A DNA stretch of 64,000 nucleotides, taken from assembly GCA_022616275.1 (NCBI GenBank), contig JAKEFB010000146.1, positions 26,154-90,153 of the forward strand, in the 5' to 3' direction. The DNA is from Chloroflexota bacterium (lineage in GTDB: Bacteria; Chloroflexota; Anaerolineae; Promineifilales; Promineifilaceae). The notes under the pieces are model-generated. The model was given only the letters and a program-made list of their open reading frames with translations, had not been told where the DNA came from and did no database searches. Position 1 is the first letter of the stretch. Every line of letters begins with the position of its first letter. Made by a program: the position numbers and the translations under genes. Shown piece after piece: positions 43,979 through 52,680 of the stretch.

Positions 43979-45445
43979 CTAATCCGGGTGGTTAAGCGCC
44001 AGGTGAACAAAAATTGGCTGAGGATGCCGCCACCATAGCGGGTTTCCTTCTCGTTCGGCGACAAAAGCCAGTGAATTCAAGTCCAGGCGCCGCAGAATCC
44101 CTCTGAACTCTCCATCTACCACGCCGCCTGGCTGGCTGATGTAGGTCCCTTGCCCATCAGATGTGAAGCCCAGGATAGTGAACCACTCGCCCGCCCCCTG
44201 GTGGAAGCGCTGTTCCAGGGTGTGGGCGTCTAGCACGGTAAGCCCGCTGCTTTCCGTCCAGGGACTCAGATCCTCAGTGGTGCCGCTGGCGCCCTGGCCG
44301 CTAGCTAACAGTAACCACCGCCCGTCGGGCGAGACGGCCAGTTCGCTGGCCGGGAGGTCCAGGTGGGCCACCTGCTGAAGTGTTTCCGTAGCGACCACTT
44401 GCAGGCCCAGCAATTTCGGCCGGATCACCCACCCCGGCTCCAGGTCAATGTACTCGTCCTCCATCGCGAGGATGTACAGGCGCTGTCCATCCGGGCTAAG
44501 CACACCCCGCCGTTCAGTGACCAGGCTTTCCTTGGCTTCGGCCGGCGACACCAGCCAGGAGAACAGACCCGGCGAAGCAGGCCGGATAGCCGCCTGGCGC
44601 AGTACCTGCCCGGCCGCCAGGTCTACAACCGTGATCACATCCTCGTCGGCGTGGAGCAGATAAAGACGCTCTCGGGTCAAATCCCAGACTAAACCAGGCG
44701 CATACAGGCGGTCCGGGGTTGTTTCCTGGCTATTTTCCACCAGGCCGGCCCGGACTCCTTCTAAAGCCACCTGGGTGGTGGCGCCACTCTCAGCGTCCAC
44801 CAACACCAGCAACGGCCGCCGCTCCTGGACCAACCCGTAAAAGGCCAACTGGCCTGATGATAGCACCTGGAGTTCCTGGGGCAGAAAGCCGGCCGGCAGG
44901 CTGGTAATAACCTGTTTTATCTTGCCGGCCAGGTCGTACCGGACCACCTGGTATGGGTTGGCCAGGGGTTGTTCGGTCCAGAACAACGCCGTGCCCTCAC
45001 GGTTGAAGGCCATGGGAACATCCCAGGCGAAAAACAAGAGGCCGGTGGGGACATCGCTCCCTGTGGACAGGTCAAATACATGCAGCTCACCCGCACCACA
45101 ATCTGGCGGCCGGACCACGGCCGCCAGCAGCCCGCGGCTGGCGCTTGCCGCTCCAACAGGATGGCAGCCCAGCTCAATGGGTGCGTGGCCAGGAACATCT
45201 GCCAGCGACGCTGGATCTACCAGCCGCGCCTGTACCTGGCTTAGTCCCTGGCCGACACGGAGCATTTCTTCAAAGAGCAGTAACGCCAGTAGCCCATCCT
45301 GGTCTGCCCCGTCCGCCTCCGGGACTACATTGCCAGGCGGTGAGCGCAAGAGCGCGTAGCTGGCAAAGAGCAACGGGAGGAAAATTAACAGCCAGGTAGC
45401 CCGCTGGCGGATCAGCGGCCGGGGTGAAGGTGGAGATGCCATCAT
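43979..45445 (-). CDS. Beta-propeller membrane-anchored protein, paralog 2
   Basis: About 488 residues from ATG 45445 or 45442, with GAGGAG just upstream. N-terminal anchor RATWLLIFLPLLFASYALL, then propeller-type repeats (YLLHADEDVITVVDLAAGQV, GVLSPDGQRLYILAMEDE, AVSPDGRWLLLASGQG). Blade order and linkers match the lipoprotein at 38565-40028, so the two are paralogs that differ in anchoring. Binding role unknown. Confidence 0.78.
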   Translation of the reverse strand: MMASPPSPRPLIRQRATWLLIFLPLLFASYALLRSPPGNVVPEADGADQDGLLALLLFEEMLRVGQGLSQVQARLVDPASLADVPGHAPIELGCHPVGAASASRGLLAAVVRPPDCGAGELHVFDLSTGSDVPTGLLFFAWDVPMAFNREGTALFWTEQPLANPYQVVRYDLAGKIKQVITSLPAGFLPQELQVLSSGQLAFYGLVQERRPLLVLVDAESGATTQVALEGVRAGLVENSQETTPDRLYAPGLVWDLTRERLYLLHADEDVITVVDLAAGQVLRQAAIRPASPGLFSWLVSPAEAKESLVTERRGVLSPDGQRLYILAMEDEYIDLEPGWVIRPKLLGLQVVATETLQQVAHLDLPASELAVSPDGRWLLLASGQGASGTTEDLSPWTESSGLTVLDAHTLEQRFHQGAGEWFTILGFTSDGQGTYISQPGGVVDGEFRGILRRLDLNSLAFVAEREGNPLWWRHPQPIFVHLALNHPD

Positions 45446-45540
45446 TCTACTCCTCAACGAAGGGTCTCTTCCATTCTCACCTGATATACACCGCCGGCCG
45501 CCGGCCGGTTCCCTCATGGTGGCACTATTGTACTGTTAAT

Positions 45541-45567
45541 TTCGTGCCATTCGTGTAATTCGTGTCG
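45541..45567. repeat. Three 9-mers of TTCGTGNNN
   Basis: TTCGTGCCA, TTCGTGTAA, TTCGTGTCG follow one another in the spacer between the propeller gene and the SDR gene. A similar nonamer tract (AGAGGAACA, CAGAGAACA, CAGAGGAGG) lies at 57631-57657. Confidence 0.6.
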
Positions 45568-45577
45568 AAAAACGCCC

Positions 45578-46432
45578 TCAGACTCCAAAAAAGTCTGGCT
45601 GCCGGCCGTCCACGTCGGTAAAACCATATTCCTGCGCCAGCCCACCCGACGTCAGCAGCCGGCCGGTTTTAGCCATCACCTGGGGATCGGCCGCCAGCGC
45701 CGCCACCGCCCGGCCGACGTACAGCGGCGACTCCGTCCGGCTTAAGTCTGGAACCTGGCGCCAGTGTACTTCGTCGGTGTTGAAAGCCCGCAGCATTCCT
45801 TCGGTCCGCATCCAGCCCGGCGAGAGGGCCACGGCGGCAATGTTGTAGGGCCGCAGTTCCTCGGCCATCACCAGGGCCATCCGGTTAATGGCTGTCTTGG
45901 CAATGTCGTAAAAGGGCGAGCCGTTGTCGTAACGGTCAGGCTTCATGTAGGTGGTGATATTGACGATCAATCCCTGGCGCTGCGGCAGCATGAGCGGCGC
46001 GGCATAGTAGCTTGACACCATGTGCGCTCGCACCCCGGCCGAGAACATTTTGTCCCAGCGCCACAACGGCTGCTCCCAGAACGGCGCGTCAAAGGGCGAC
46101 TCGTTGTAATCTTCGTAACCACCCCAGGCGTTGTTGACCAGGACGTCCAGCCGGCCGTGGGCCTCTTGCACGCAGGCAAAAAGCGCCGCCACCTCGACAT
46201 CTACCGTGTGGTCGCAGCGCACGGCAATTCCCTGGCCACCCCGCGCCGTGACCAGTTCGGCCGTTTCGTCCACCGTTTCCGGTTGGCCGGCAGTCGTCGG
46301 CCCGCCGCGCCGGCTCCGGCCGGTCACGTAAACGGTGGCTCCGGCCTCGCCCAACATCAAAGCAATCCCCCGGCCGGCCCCCCGGCTGGCGCCCGTCACC
46401 ACGGCTACTTTTCCACGTAAATCAGGCATCAT
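45578..46432 (-). CDS. Short-chain dehydrogenase/reductase
   Basis: 284 residues with a classical SDR layout: nucleotide-binding GASRGAGRGIA, arginine in VTGRSRRGG suggesting NADP preference, NAWGG for NNAG, and catalytic YDIAK. Substrate unknown. A GGGAGG lies three bases before ATG 46432 and six before ATG 46429; the latter is the better-spaced start. Confidence 0.92.
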   Translation of the reverse strand: MMPDLRGKVAVVTGASRGAGRGIALMLGEAGATVYVTGRSRRGGPTTAGQPETVDETAELVTARGGQGIAVRCDHTVDVEVAALFACVQEAHGRLDVLVNNAWGGYEDYNESPFDAPFWEQPLWRWDKMFSAGVRAHMVSSYYAAPLMLPQRQGLIVNITTYMKPDRYDNGSPFYDIAKTAINRMALVMAEELRPYNIAAVALSPGWMRTEGMLRAFNTDEVHWRQVPDLSRTESPLYVGRAVAALAADPQVMAKTGRLLTSGGLAQEYGFTDVDGRQPDFFGV

Positions 46433-46448
46433 TTACCTCCCTTATAGG

Positions 46449-46505
46449 AACCTCCCGGAGGCTAATGTCTACTACCGATCTATAGCGTCAAACCTCCGGG
46501 AGGTT
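46449..46505. repeat. AACCTCCCGGAGGTT palindrome family, copy 4
   Basis: Left arm AACCTCCCGGAGG (last bases lost) and right arm AACCTCCGGGAGGTT around 29 bp of unrelated sequence, followed by TTTTT. In plus orientation it would act as a terminator, though no plus-strand gene ends here. It lies upstream of the SDR gene. Confidence 0.8.
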
Positions 46506-46681
46506 TTTTCCTACTAAATTTTCTTTACTCTACCAGATGGTTCTTGACATCTGATGTCAGGAATCCAACTCCTTAAGTTGCGCTGGTTCCTGGCTGTACC
46601 ATATACTTTGGCGGCCGGCGCTTTCCGTTTCGTTTGCGACCGGCGGCAACACGCCATCGTAAAGACACGGCGAGGACTCTC

Positions 46682-47332
46682 TTGCAAACCGCCTGGCTAA
46701 TCCGACATGGGCAGAGCGAAGGGAACCTGGGGCTGGCCACGCTAGACCCGGCCAGCAATCCCCTGACGGCCGCCGGATGGGAACAGGCCGGGCAGGTCAG
46801 CGCCGCTTTCTCCCAGCCCCCCTCGCTCATCGTCACCTCTGCCTACCGCCGCAGCCAGCAGACGGCCGAACCAACCCGGCAGCGCTTTCCGGCCGCCCCG
46901 CACGAGGAGTGGCCAGTCCACGAATATACCTATCTGTCACCGCTGTTGTGCCGCAACACGACGCCGGAGCAGCGCCGGCCGCTGTCCGACGACTATTGGC
47001 AGCGCTGCGACCCCTTTTACCGGCACGGCGAGGACGCGGAGTGCTTTGCCGATTTTATGGAGCGGGTTGCTTACCTGCTAACGGCGTTGTCCCGGCGTGA
47101 GGAGAGGTTCATTACCATCTTTGGGCACGGCATGTTTTTCCGGGCTGTTTTGTGGCGGCTGCTCAGGGGCCCGGTTGAGTTGAGTTCGGAAGCCATGCGG
47201 CAGTTCCGGGCTTTTGAAGGCTCGTTTGACATCCCCAACGGCGCCATCATTAAGGTGGAGATGCACAATGGCGAGCTACTATTTAGCGGCGTGATAACCC
47301 GGCATTTGTCCCTGGGGGCCAGCGTTTGCTAG
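46682..47332 (+). CDS. Histidine phosphatase family protein
   Basis: About 216 residues if TTG 46682 (GAGGA five bases upstream) is used. TTG 46634 would add 16. The catalytic motif LIRHGQSEGN and second His in FGHGMFFRAV define the phosphoglycerate-mutase-like branch-1 histidine phosphatases. Substrate unknown. The stop lies in the first bases of a repeat shared with 58732. Confidence 0.9.
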   Translation: MQTAWLIRHGQSEGNLGLATLDPASNPLTAAGWEQAGQVSAAFSQPPSLIVTSAYRRSQQTAEPTRQRFPAAPHEEWPVHEYTYLSPLLCRNTTPEQRRPLSDDYWQRCDPFYRHGEDAECFADFMERVAYLLTALSRREERFITIFGHGMFFRAVLWRLLRGPVELSSEAMRQFRAFEGSFDIPNGAIIKVEMHNGELLFSGVITRHLSLGASVC

Positions 47333-47399
47333 TACTGTGCCAATCATCGTTTAATGGTTGGAGGGGTGGGAGGAGTTCGCATCCTCAGATGCGAACGGC
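47328..47399. repeat. Convergent-gene hairpin repeat, copy 1
   Basis: GCTAG(T/C)ACTGTG... followed by the 9-bp stem GTTCGCATC/GATGCGAAC (47375-47396, loop CTCA). Shared with 58732-58794 over about 63 positions, with a 9-bp insertion here. It lies between convergent genes and holds the stops of both (47330-47332 and 47385-47387). Confidence 0.9.
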
Positions 47400-48266
47400 T
47401 GCTACTCCCCCAAGCCAGGCCACCGTCTCCTCCCACAACGCTTTGGCTTTCGGCCGGAAGAAGCCAAAATGGCCCAGGGCATCTACGCCGATACCGGCCG
47501 GCGAGACGTGCCGCCGCTCGACGGTGGCCCCGGTGTAGGCGGCCATCATGGCGTTGACCGATCGCTCGGTGCCCCAGACGTCGTCGCCGATGCTATAGGC
47601 CAGGATGGGGGCGGTGAAATGCGGGAAGCGCTCCAGGGAGGCCAGCGATTTGTCGCCCAGCAGGTAGTTGGGCAGGCGGCACCAGTAGGCCCACTCCAGG
47701 GCCACGCCGCGCGGCAGATCCTCGGCCCCGGCCAGCCGCTTCCAGGGAAAGTAGCCTAGCAGCCGGGTCAAGGTGGGGATCATCAGGAATACGGAAAACC
47801 AGATACGGTATTTTTCCGGTGAGGGGTGGATGGCCCAATAGCCACTCTGGGCCGACATCGTCACCATCGCGCTAATTTTGTCGTGGTTGGGCAGCAGCCC
47901 GGCCGCCTGCCCGCCAATGCTGTGGCCGACGTGGAACAACCGCGCCGGCCGGTAATGGCTGCTGGCCCACTCAATCACCCCGGCCATATCCAGCTCCACC
48001 CACTCCCGCATTCGGGCCTGGAAGCCTTTTAACGTCTGCGGCCGCGACTGGCCAATGCCCCGGTAATCGTAGGTAATCGCCGTGTAGCCGGCGTCGCGCA
48101 GAAAAGTGGCGTAAGCCCGGTAAAAGCCACGCGGCGCGGCCGTGGCTGCGCTAACAATGATCACGGACCCGTTGGCCCGCTCCCCCGGCTCGTACAGGCT
48201 GGCGGCCAGGGAAAAACCGTCAACGGCCGAGATGGTGGCCTGGCGTTCGGCAGTGTTCTCTTTCAT
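47385..48266 (-). CDS. Alpha/beta hydrolase
   Basis: 293 residues with nucleophile elbow GHSIGG, oxyanion strand VIIVSAATAAPRGFYR, ITYDYRGIGQS and a late His (DALGHFGFFR). It resembles the YheT/serine aminopeptidase-like branch that acts on esters or lipids. No lid extension. Its stop lies within the loop of the shared hairpin repeat. Confidence 0.9.
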   Translation of the reverse strand: MKENTAERQATISAVDGFSLAASLYEPGERANGSVIIVSAATAAPRGFYRAYATFLRDAGYTAITYDYRGIGQSRPQTLKGFQARMREWVELDMAGVIEWASSHYRPARLFHVGHSIGGQAAGLLPNHDKISAMVTMSAQSGYWAIHPSPEKYRIWFSVFLMIPTLTRLLGYFPWKRLAGAEDLPRGVALEWAYWCRLPNYLLGDKSLASLERFPHFTAPILAYSIGDDVWGTERSVNAMMAAYTGATVERRHVSPAGIGVDALGHFGFFRPKAKALWEETVAWLGGVAAVRI

Positions 48267-48335
48267 CCTGTTTCAATCATAGCACAGAAAAAGAACGGTA
48301 TAATAAAGATAACGCCAGTGACAGGAGAAGTGAAC

Positions 48336-48371
48336 ATGGGTGCCGAACCATCGCGCCGGAGCAGCCAATGA
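48336..48371 (+). CDS. Possible 11-aa leader ORF coupled to M1 gene
   Basis: ATG 48336 follows AGGAG and the frame MGAEPSRRSSQ ends at a TGA that overlaps the next ATG (ATGA at 48368-48371). This allows re-initiation coupling. Confidence 0.4.
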   Translation: MGAEPSRRSSQ

Positions 48372-49978
48372 ACAAGAAGATAACTGTGGCCATCCTGCTG
48401 GCAATGGCCTGGTTGGGCTGCCGGGAAACGACGCCTGGCTATCAGCCTGTTACCCCCACTTTTCAGCCCGCCCCGGCGCCGGCCCCGGCCGTCTCGACGA
48501 CCACAACCACCACCGCTACCGCCAGCCCCACGCTGACGGCCGTACTTCCCTTGCCCTCGTCTACGCCCGCTCCCACCTGGACGCCAGAGGCGACCAGCGT
48601 GGCCACGGCCGCCCCGCCGAACAGCCAGTATAACTTGTTTGCCCACCTTGACCTGGACAACTATCACCTGGTAGTGACCCAAACCGTTACCTACGTCAAC
48701 CCCTTGCCGGCGCCGCTGCCGGAGCTACTCTTTGTCGTGGATATGAACCGCCAACCGGGCATCTTCACCCTGCGCGAGCTGCGCCTGGCCGGCAGCCCGG
48801 CCGGCGCCCCTTACCACCTGGTTGGCTCCCGGTTGACGGTGCCCCTGCCGGTCCCGCTGGCGCCGGGGGCAGCCACGACCCTGACCCTCCTCTATGAATT
48901 AAACCTGCCGGCCCAACCGGGACGCCTGGGTTATACGCCGCGCCAGGCCAACCTGGGCGACTGGTATCCTTTTGTGCCCCCTCACCGGCCGGATGGCGGC
49001 TGGCTGGTCCATCCACCGGGAGCGGTAGGCGAATACCTGGTCTACGACGTGGCCGATTACCAGGCGAGTGTTCGTCTGTCCGGCGCCGCCGAAAATGTGG
49101 TCGTGGCCGCCAGCGTCCCGGCCGTGGTCGAGGGAGCGTGGCGGCGCTACTCTCTGCCGGCCGGCCGGAGCTTTGCCTGGTCGGCCAGCTCAGAATACCA
49201 GGTGCTGCAAACGACGGCCGGTTCCGTCGCCGTCACCGCTTACGTCTTCCCGGAAGATCTTACCGCCGGCCAGGCCGCCCTGGAGGCGACGGCCCAGGCG
49301 CTGCAGCTTTACGGCTCATTGTTCGCCCCTTACCCCCGCGACAGCCTGGCTATTGTCCAGGCTGAGTTTAAAGACGGCCTGGAGTACGACGGCCTGTACT
49401 TCCTGGATCAGACCCTCTTCCGGCGCTATCAAGGCGAGGCTCAGGAATACCTGGTCCCCATCGCCGCCCACGAGACGGCCCACCAGTGGTGGTATGGCCT
49501 GGTGGGCAACGACCAGGCGGCCGAGCCGTGGCTGGACGAATCGCTGGCCACCTACAGCGAATTGTTATTTTACGAGGCCGTTTACCCCGACCTGGTGGAC
49601 TGGTGGTGGCAGTTCCGAGTCCGGCGCTTTAACCCGGCCGGTTGGGTCAACAGCGCCATCTACGAACACCCGCACTTCCGCTCCTACGTAGACGCCGTTT
49701 ACCTGCGTGGCGCTCTCTTCCTGGACGAGTTGCGCCAGCTCATGGGCGACGCGGCCTTTTTGGCCTTCCTGCAAGCTTACGCCCGGCAATATGCCCACCG
49801 GCAGGCTACGGCCGCGGAATTCTGGCTAACCCTCAACCAATATAGTAACGTAGATACCGGTGGCTTGTTGCCAGAGTATTTTGCGCCCGCAGCGCCGGCC
49901 CGCTCTCAACCAAAATTTTACTGGCAGCCGGGTGGGCTATTAAGGGATGCAAAGCGGCAACAGCTTCTTCTGAAATAG
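48368..49978 (+). CDS. M1-family aminopeptidase-like lipoprotein
   Basis: 536 residues. A signal peptide with Cys (MAWLGCRE) is followed by a ~50-residue Thr/Pro/Ala linker and an N-terminal beta domain. The gluzincin site is HETAHQWW with the third ligand in DESLATYSE 18 residues on. The usual GAMEN exopeptidase motif is replaced by KDGLEYDGLYF. Together these suggest an outer-surface zinc peptidase. The C-terminal helical domain is short compared with full M1 enzymes. Confidence 0.88.
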   Translation: MNKKITVAILLAMAWLGCRETTPGYQPVTPTFQPAPAPAPAVSTTTTTTATASPTLTAVLPLPSSTPAPTWTPEATSVATAAPPNSQYNLFAHLDLDNYHLVVTQTVTYVNPLPAPLPELLFVVDMNRQPGIFTLRELRLAGSPAGAPYHLVGSRLTVPLPVPLAPGAATTLTLLYELNLPAQPGRLGYTPRQANLGDWYPFVPPHRPDGGWLVHPPGAVGEYLVYDVADYQASVRLSGAAENVVVAASVPAVVEGAWRRYSLPAGRSFAWSASSEYQVLQTTAGSVAVTAYVFPEDLTAGQAALEATAQALQLYGSLFAPYPRDSLAIVQAEFKDGLEYDGLYFLDQTLFRRYQGEAQEYLVPIAAHETAHQWWYGLVGNDQAAEPWLDESLATYSELLFYEAVYPDLVDWWWQFRVRRFNPAGWVNSAIYEHPHFRSYVDAVYLRGALFLDELRQLMGDAAFLAFLQAYARQYAHRQATAAEFWLTLNQYSNVDTGGLLPEYFAPAAPARSQPKFYWQPGGLLRDAKRQQLLLK

Positions 49979-50041
49979 CGAGAGGGCGCTTGATGTTATA
50001 ATGAAGGCAATCGCTTTAGTTCATTATTAGAAGGAGTTTCC

Positions 50042-50099
50042 ATGCGCGGGGCGCACCACGATAAACAAAAATAATCAGCCAAACGCAAGTTGCTTGCGT
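50042..50099 (+). promoter_or_regulatory. Leader with 10-aa ORF and hairpin
   Basis: ATG 50042 (AAGGAG upstream) encodes MRGAHHDKQK to 50074. It is followed by the stem ACGCAAG/CTTGCGT (50083-50099, loop TTG), all within the 164-bp leader of the LLM oxidoreductase gene. Order and spacing suggest, but do not prove, a regulatory leader. Confidence 0.35.
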
Positions 50100-50142
50100 C
50101 GTTTATCTGCGTGAATCCGCGTCCCATTTTTACAGGAGAAAA

Positions 50143-51015
50143 GTGAAAATTGGCGTTGTTTTTCCCCAAACTGAATATGGCACCGACCCGGCGGCCATTC
50201 GCGATTATGCCCAAACGGCCGAAAATCTGGGCTTCTCTCACATTCTGGCCTACGACCACGTGTTGGGCGCTAACCCAGACCGGCCGGGTGGTTGGGGAGG
50301 CCCTTACACCTACCAGAGCCCGTTTCATGAGCCCTTTGTTGTGTTCAGCTTTATGGCCGCCGTTACCGGTACGATTGGCTTCATCACTGGTATCCTCATC
50401 CTGCCCCAGCGAGAGACAGTCCTGGTGGCCAAGCAGGCGGCTACCTTTGATGTGTTGAGTAACGGCCGTTTCCGGTTAGGCGTCGGCCTTGGTTGGAACC
50501 CGGTTGAGTACGAAGCCCTCAACCAGGATTTCCACAGGCGTGGGCGGCGTATCGAGGAACAGATTACCCTCTTGCGCCGTTTGTGGACCGAGCCGTTGGT
50601 GACCTTTCACGGCCGTTGGCACACGATTCCCGACGCCGGCCTCAATCCCCTGCCCGTGCAGCGCCCTATCCCCATCTGGTTTGGTGGCCACGCCGACGCC
50701 GTGCTGCGCCGGGTAGCCCATCTGGGCGACGGCTGGCTACCTAACTACCGCACGGCCGCCGATGCCCAGCCTTCTCTGGAAAAACTGGACTTCTACCTGG
50801 CCCAGGCCGGCCGCAGCCGCGCCGGCATCGGCCTGGAAGCCCGCATCCCCTACGGTGAGGGCAACCCGGACGACTGGAACAGGCTCATTGCCGGCTGGCA
50901 GGCAGTGGGGGCGACTCATCTCAGCCTGAATACGATGGGACGTGGCTTCGACACGCCCACCGCCCACCTGGCCGCCCTGCGGACCTTTGCCCAGGCCGTA
51001 CCGCACAATTTATAA
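50143..51015 (+). CDS. LLM-class (F420/FMN-dependent) oxidoreductase
   Basis: 290 residues from GTG 50143 (AGGAG upstream). Luciferase-like TIM barrel: KIGVVFPQTEYG, AYDHVLGANP, ITGILILPQRETVLVAKQ, RFRLGVGLGWNPVEYEALN, IPIWFGGHADAVLRRVAHLGDGW. The subfamily commonly binds coenzyme F420. Substrate unknown. Two genes before the glycan cluster, probably independent of it. Confidence 0.9.
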   Translation: MKIGVVFPQTEYGTDPAAIRDYAQTAENLGFSHILAYDHVLGANPDRPGGWGGPYTYQSPFHEPFVVFSFMAAVTGTIGFITGILILPQRETVLVAKQAATFDVLSNGRFRLGVGLGWNPVEYEALNQDFHRRGRRIEEQITLLRRLWTEPLVTFHGRWHTIPDAGLNPLPVQRPIPIWFGGHADAVLRRVAHLGDGWLPNYRTAADAQPSLEKLDFYLAQAGRSRAGIGLEARIPYGEGNPDDWNRLIAGWQAVGATHLSLNTMGRGFDTPTAHLAALRTFAQAVPHNL

Positions 51016-51091
51016 CTTTACGAAACTCCCTTACCAGAGTTCACATCTCGCTAAATTTTGGCGTTTTCCGATAACCAGGGTAAACTACTAT

Positions 51092-51103
51092 GTAACCGGT
51101 TTC
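51092..51103. promoter_or_regulatory. LacI-type operator upstream of glycoside hydrolase
   Basis: GTAACCGGTTTC differs at one of 12 positions from the perfect palindromes GTAACCGGTTAC in front of the LacI-family gene 1.5 kb downstream. It lies 20 bp before the hydrolase start, where a bound repressor would block it. Confidence 0.75.
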
Positions 51104-51122
51104 AGGAAAAGAGGGTGCAACT

Positions 51123-52613
51123 ATGTTCAGGAAAAGATACCTGTTGATTCTCCTCTACATCGCCTTAGTCGCCTGCGATTCCTCGGCGCCATCACCTTCT
51201 TCGACGCCAGCGCCAACCTCGATCCCCATACCTTCTTTGACGCCAGCGCCAGGAGCGGCGCCAACCTCAATCCCCACCCCTTCGCCCGAAACGTTAATTG
51301 TCGCCCCAACTGCCAGCCCCGGTCCAACAACTCTGCCGCCAGCCTCAATCCCCACACCATCACCCGGAACGTTACTCGTCGTTCCATCTGCCAGCCTGGG
51401 GCCGATTAGCCCCTACATCCTGGGCTCCAACTACGGGCCGTGGATAGCCGTGCCGGTGGACATGCTGCCGGCCGCCTTCGCCTCCGGCGTCAAGGCCATC
51501 CGCTTCCCGGGCGGCGCCTGGGGCGACCGCAATAACCTCAAATCTTACCAGATTGACGCTTTTATCGAGTTCTGCCGGCAGGTCGGGGCTATCCCGACGA
51601 TCTCGGTCCGGTTGCGGGAAGGCAGCCCGGAGCAGGCGGCCGAGCTGGTGCGCTACACCAATGTCGAGAAGGAGTACGGGGTGGTTTACTGGAGTATCGG
51701 CAATGAGCCAACCCTGTTTGCGGCCGAGCTGCGCGCCGTTGGCCGGGCGGATGATTACGATACGGAGCAATATAACGCGGAGTGGCGGGAATTGGCCCTG
51801 GCCATGAAGGAAGTGGACCCGAACATCAAGCTGCTTGGCCCGGAAATCCACCAGTTCAACTACGACGACAACTTCAACCCCAAGGATTCCTCCGGCCGGG
51901 ACTGGATGACGGAATTTCTCAAGGCCAACGGCGACCTGGTAGACGTGGTCACCTTCCATCGCTATCCTTTCCCCAAGAGCAGGGAGGAGGTTAGCGTCAC
52001 CATTGAAGAATTGCGCCAGCACACCCGGGAGTGGCAGAGGACCATCGTCTACCTGCGCGGGCTGATCCAGGAGATTACCGGCCGGGACATCCCCATCGCC
52101 ATCACCGAGGTTAACACCCACTGGAACAGCGCCGTGGGGGGCGAAACAACACCTGATTCCCACTACAATGCCATCTGGCTGGCGGAAATGTTCGGGCAGT
52201 TGATGAGCCAGGACGTCTTCATGGTCAATCACTGGATGCTGACCTCACATGGCAACTATGGCGGCTGGGGGTTGATCGGCCGGGGCGAGCTGCGCCCCAG
52301 CTACTACGTTTACCAGCTTTACAACAAATTCGGCGCCGAGCTACTGTACGCCGGCTCGGGAGTTGAAGATGTTTCTATTTACGCCGCCAGGCGCGACGAC
52401 GGCGCGCTGACCCTGATGATCGTCAACCTGGCGGATACGGAAAAGCAGGCGGCGCTCCAGGTACAGGGAGAAGCGCTGTTACAGGCGGAGTTGTGGCGCC
52501 TCGATCCGGAGCATCTGCCCGAGGCGGCAAGCGTCTTTTCCTTCCCGGCCGGCGGGATGCTCTCCTTATCTCCGCAATCTGTCTCGTTATATATCTACCC
52601 TCCCGGAGAGTAG
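51123..52613 (+). CDS. GH-A clan glycoside hydrolase lipoprotein
   Basis: 496 residues. Lipobox YIALVACDSS, then an ~80-residue Ser/Thr/Pro linker and a TIM-barrel hydrolase. The acid/base motif VYWSIGNEPTLF and the nucleophile strand IAITEVNTHW (two Glu at the ends of strands 4 and 7) define clan GH-A. Overall layout, with a C-terminal beta domain, is closest to GH39/GH51/GH79-like enzymes. Exported polysaccharide hydrolase for the neighbouring ABC system; an operator shared with the LacI gene supports this. The last residues (YIYPPGE) are encoded by a palindrome. Confidence 0.8.
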   Translation: MFRKRYLLILLYIALVACDSSAPSPSSTPAPTSIPIPSLTPAPGAAPTSIPTPSPETLIVAPTASPGPTTLPPASIPTPSPGTLLVVPSASLGPISPYILGSNYGPWIAVPVDMLPAAFASGVKAIRFPGGAWGDRNNLKSYQIDAFIEFCRQVGAIPTISVRLREGSPEQAAELVRYTNVEKEYGVVYWSIGNEPTLFAAELRAVGRADDYDTEQYNAEWRELALAMKEVDPNIKLLGPEIHQFNYDDNFNPKDSSGRDWMTEFLKANGDLVDVVTFHRYPFPKSREEVSVTIEELRQHTREWQRTIVYLRGLIQEITGRDIPIAITEVNTHWNSAVGGETTPDSHYNAIWLAEMFGQLMSQDVFMVNHWMLTSHGNYGGWGLIGRGELRPSYYVYQLYNKFGAELLYAGSGVEDVSIYAARRDDGALTLMIVNLADTEKQAALQVQGEALLQAELWRLDPEHLPEAASVFSFPAGGMLSLSPQSVSLYIYPPGE

Positions 52614-52619
52614 ATATAT
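52589..52619. terminator. 31-bp palindrome at end of hydrolase gene
   Basis: ATATATCTAC and GTAGATATAT flank CCTCCCGGAGA, whose core is the same CTCCCGGAG as the interspersed palindrome family. It contains the hydrolase stop (52611-52613) and abuts the -35 box of the LacI promoter. Confidence 0.65.
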
Positions 52620-52674
52620 TGACATCATTAAAGTAATGTGGAATAATGTAACCGGTTACGTTGTAACCGGTTAC
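52619..52674 (+). promoter_or_regulatory. Promoter and double operator of LacI-family gene
   Basis: TTGACA (52619-52624), 17-bp spacer, AATAAT (52642-52647). Two perfect palindromes GTAACCGGTTAC follow at once (52648-52659 and 52663-52674), 15 bp centre to centre, ending six bases before the ATG. This is a clear autoregulatory layout. Confidence 0.8.
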
Positions 52675-52680
52675 GTAGCA

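Noticed and set aside
52636-52680. Upstream ATG as start of the LacI gene
   Set aside because: It would translate the two perfect operators and give residues (NNVTGYVVTGYVA) unlike any LacI N-terminus; ATG 52681 fits the helix-turn-helix.
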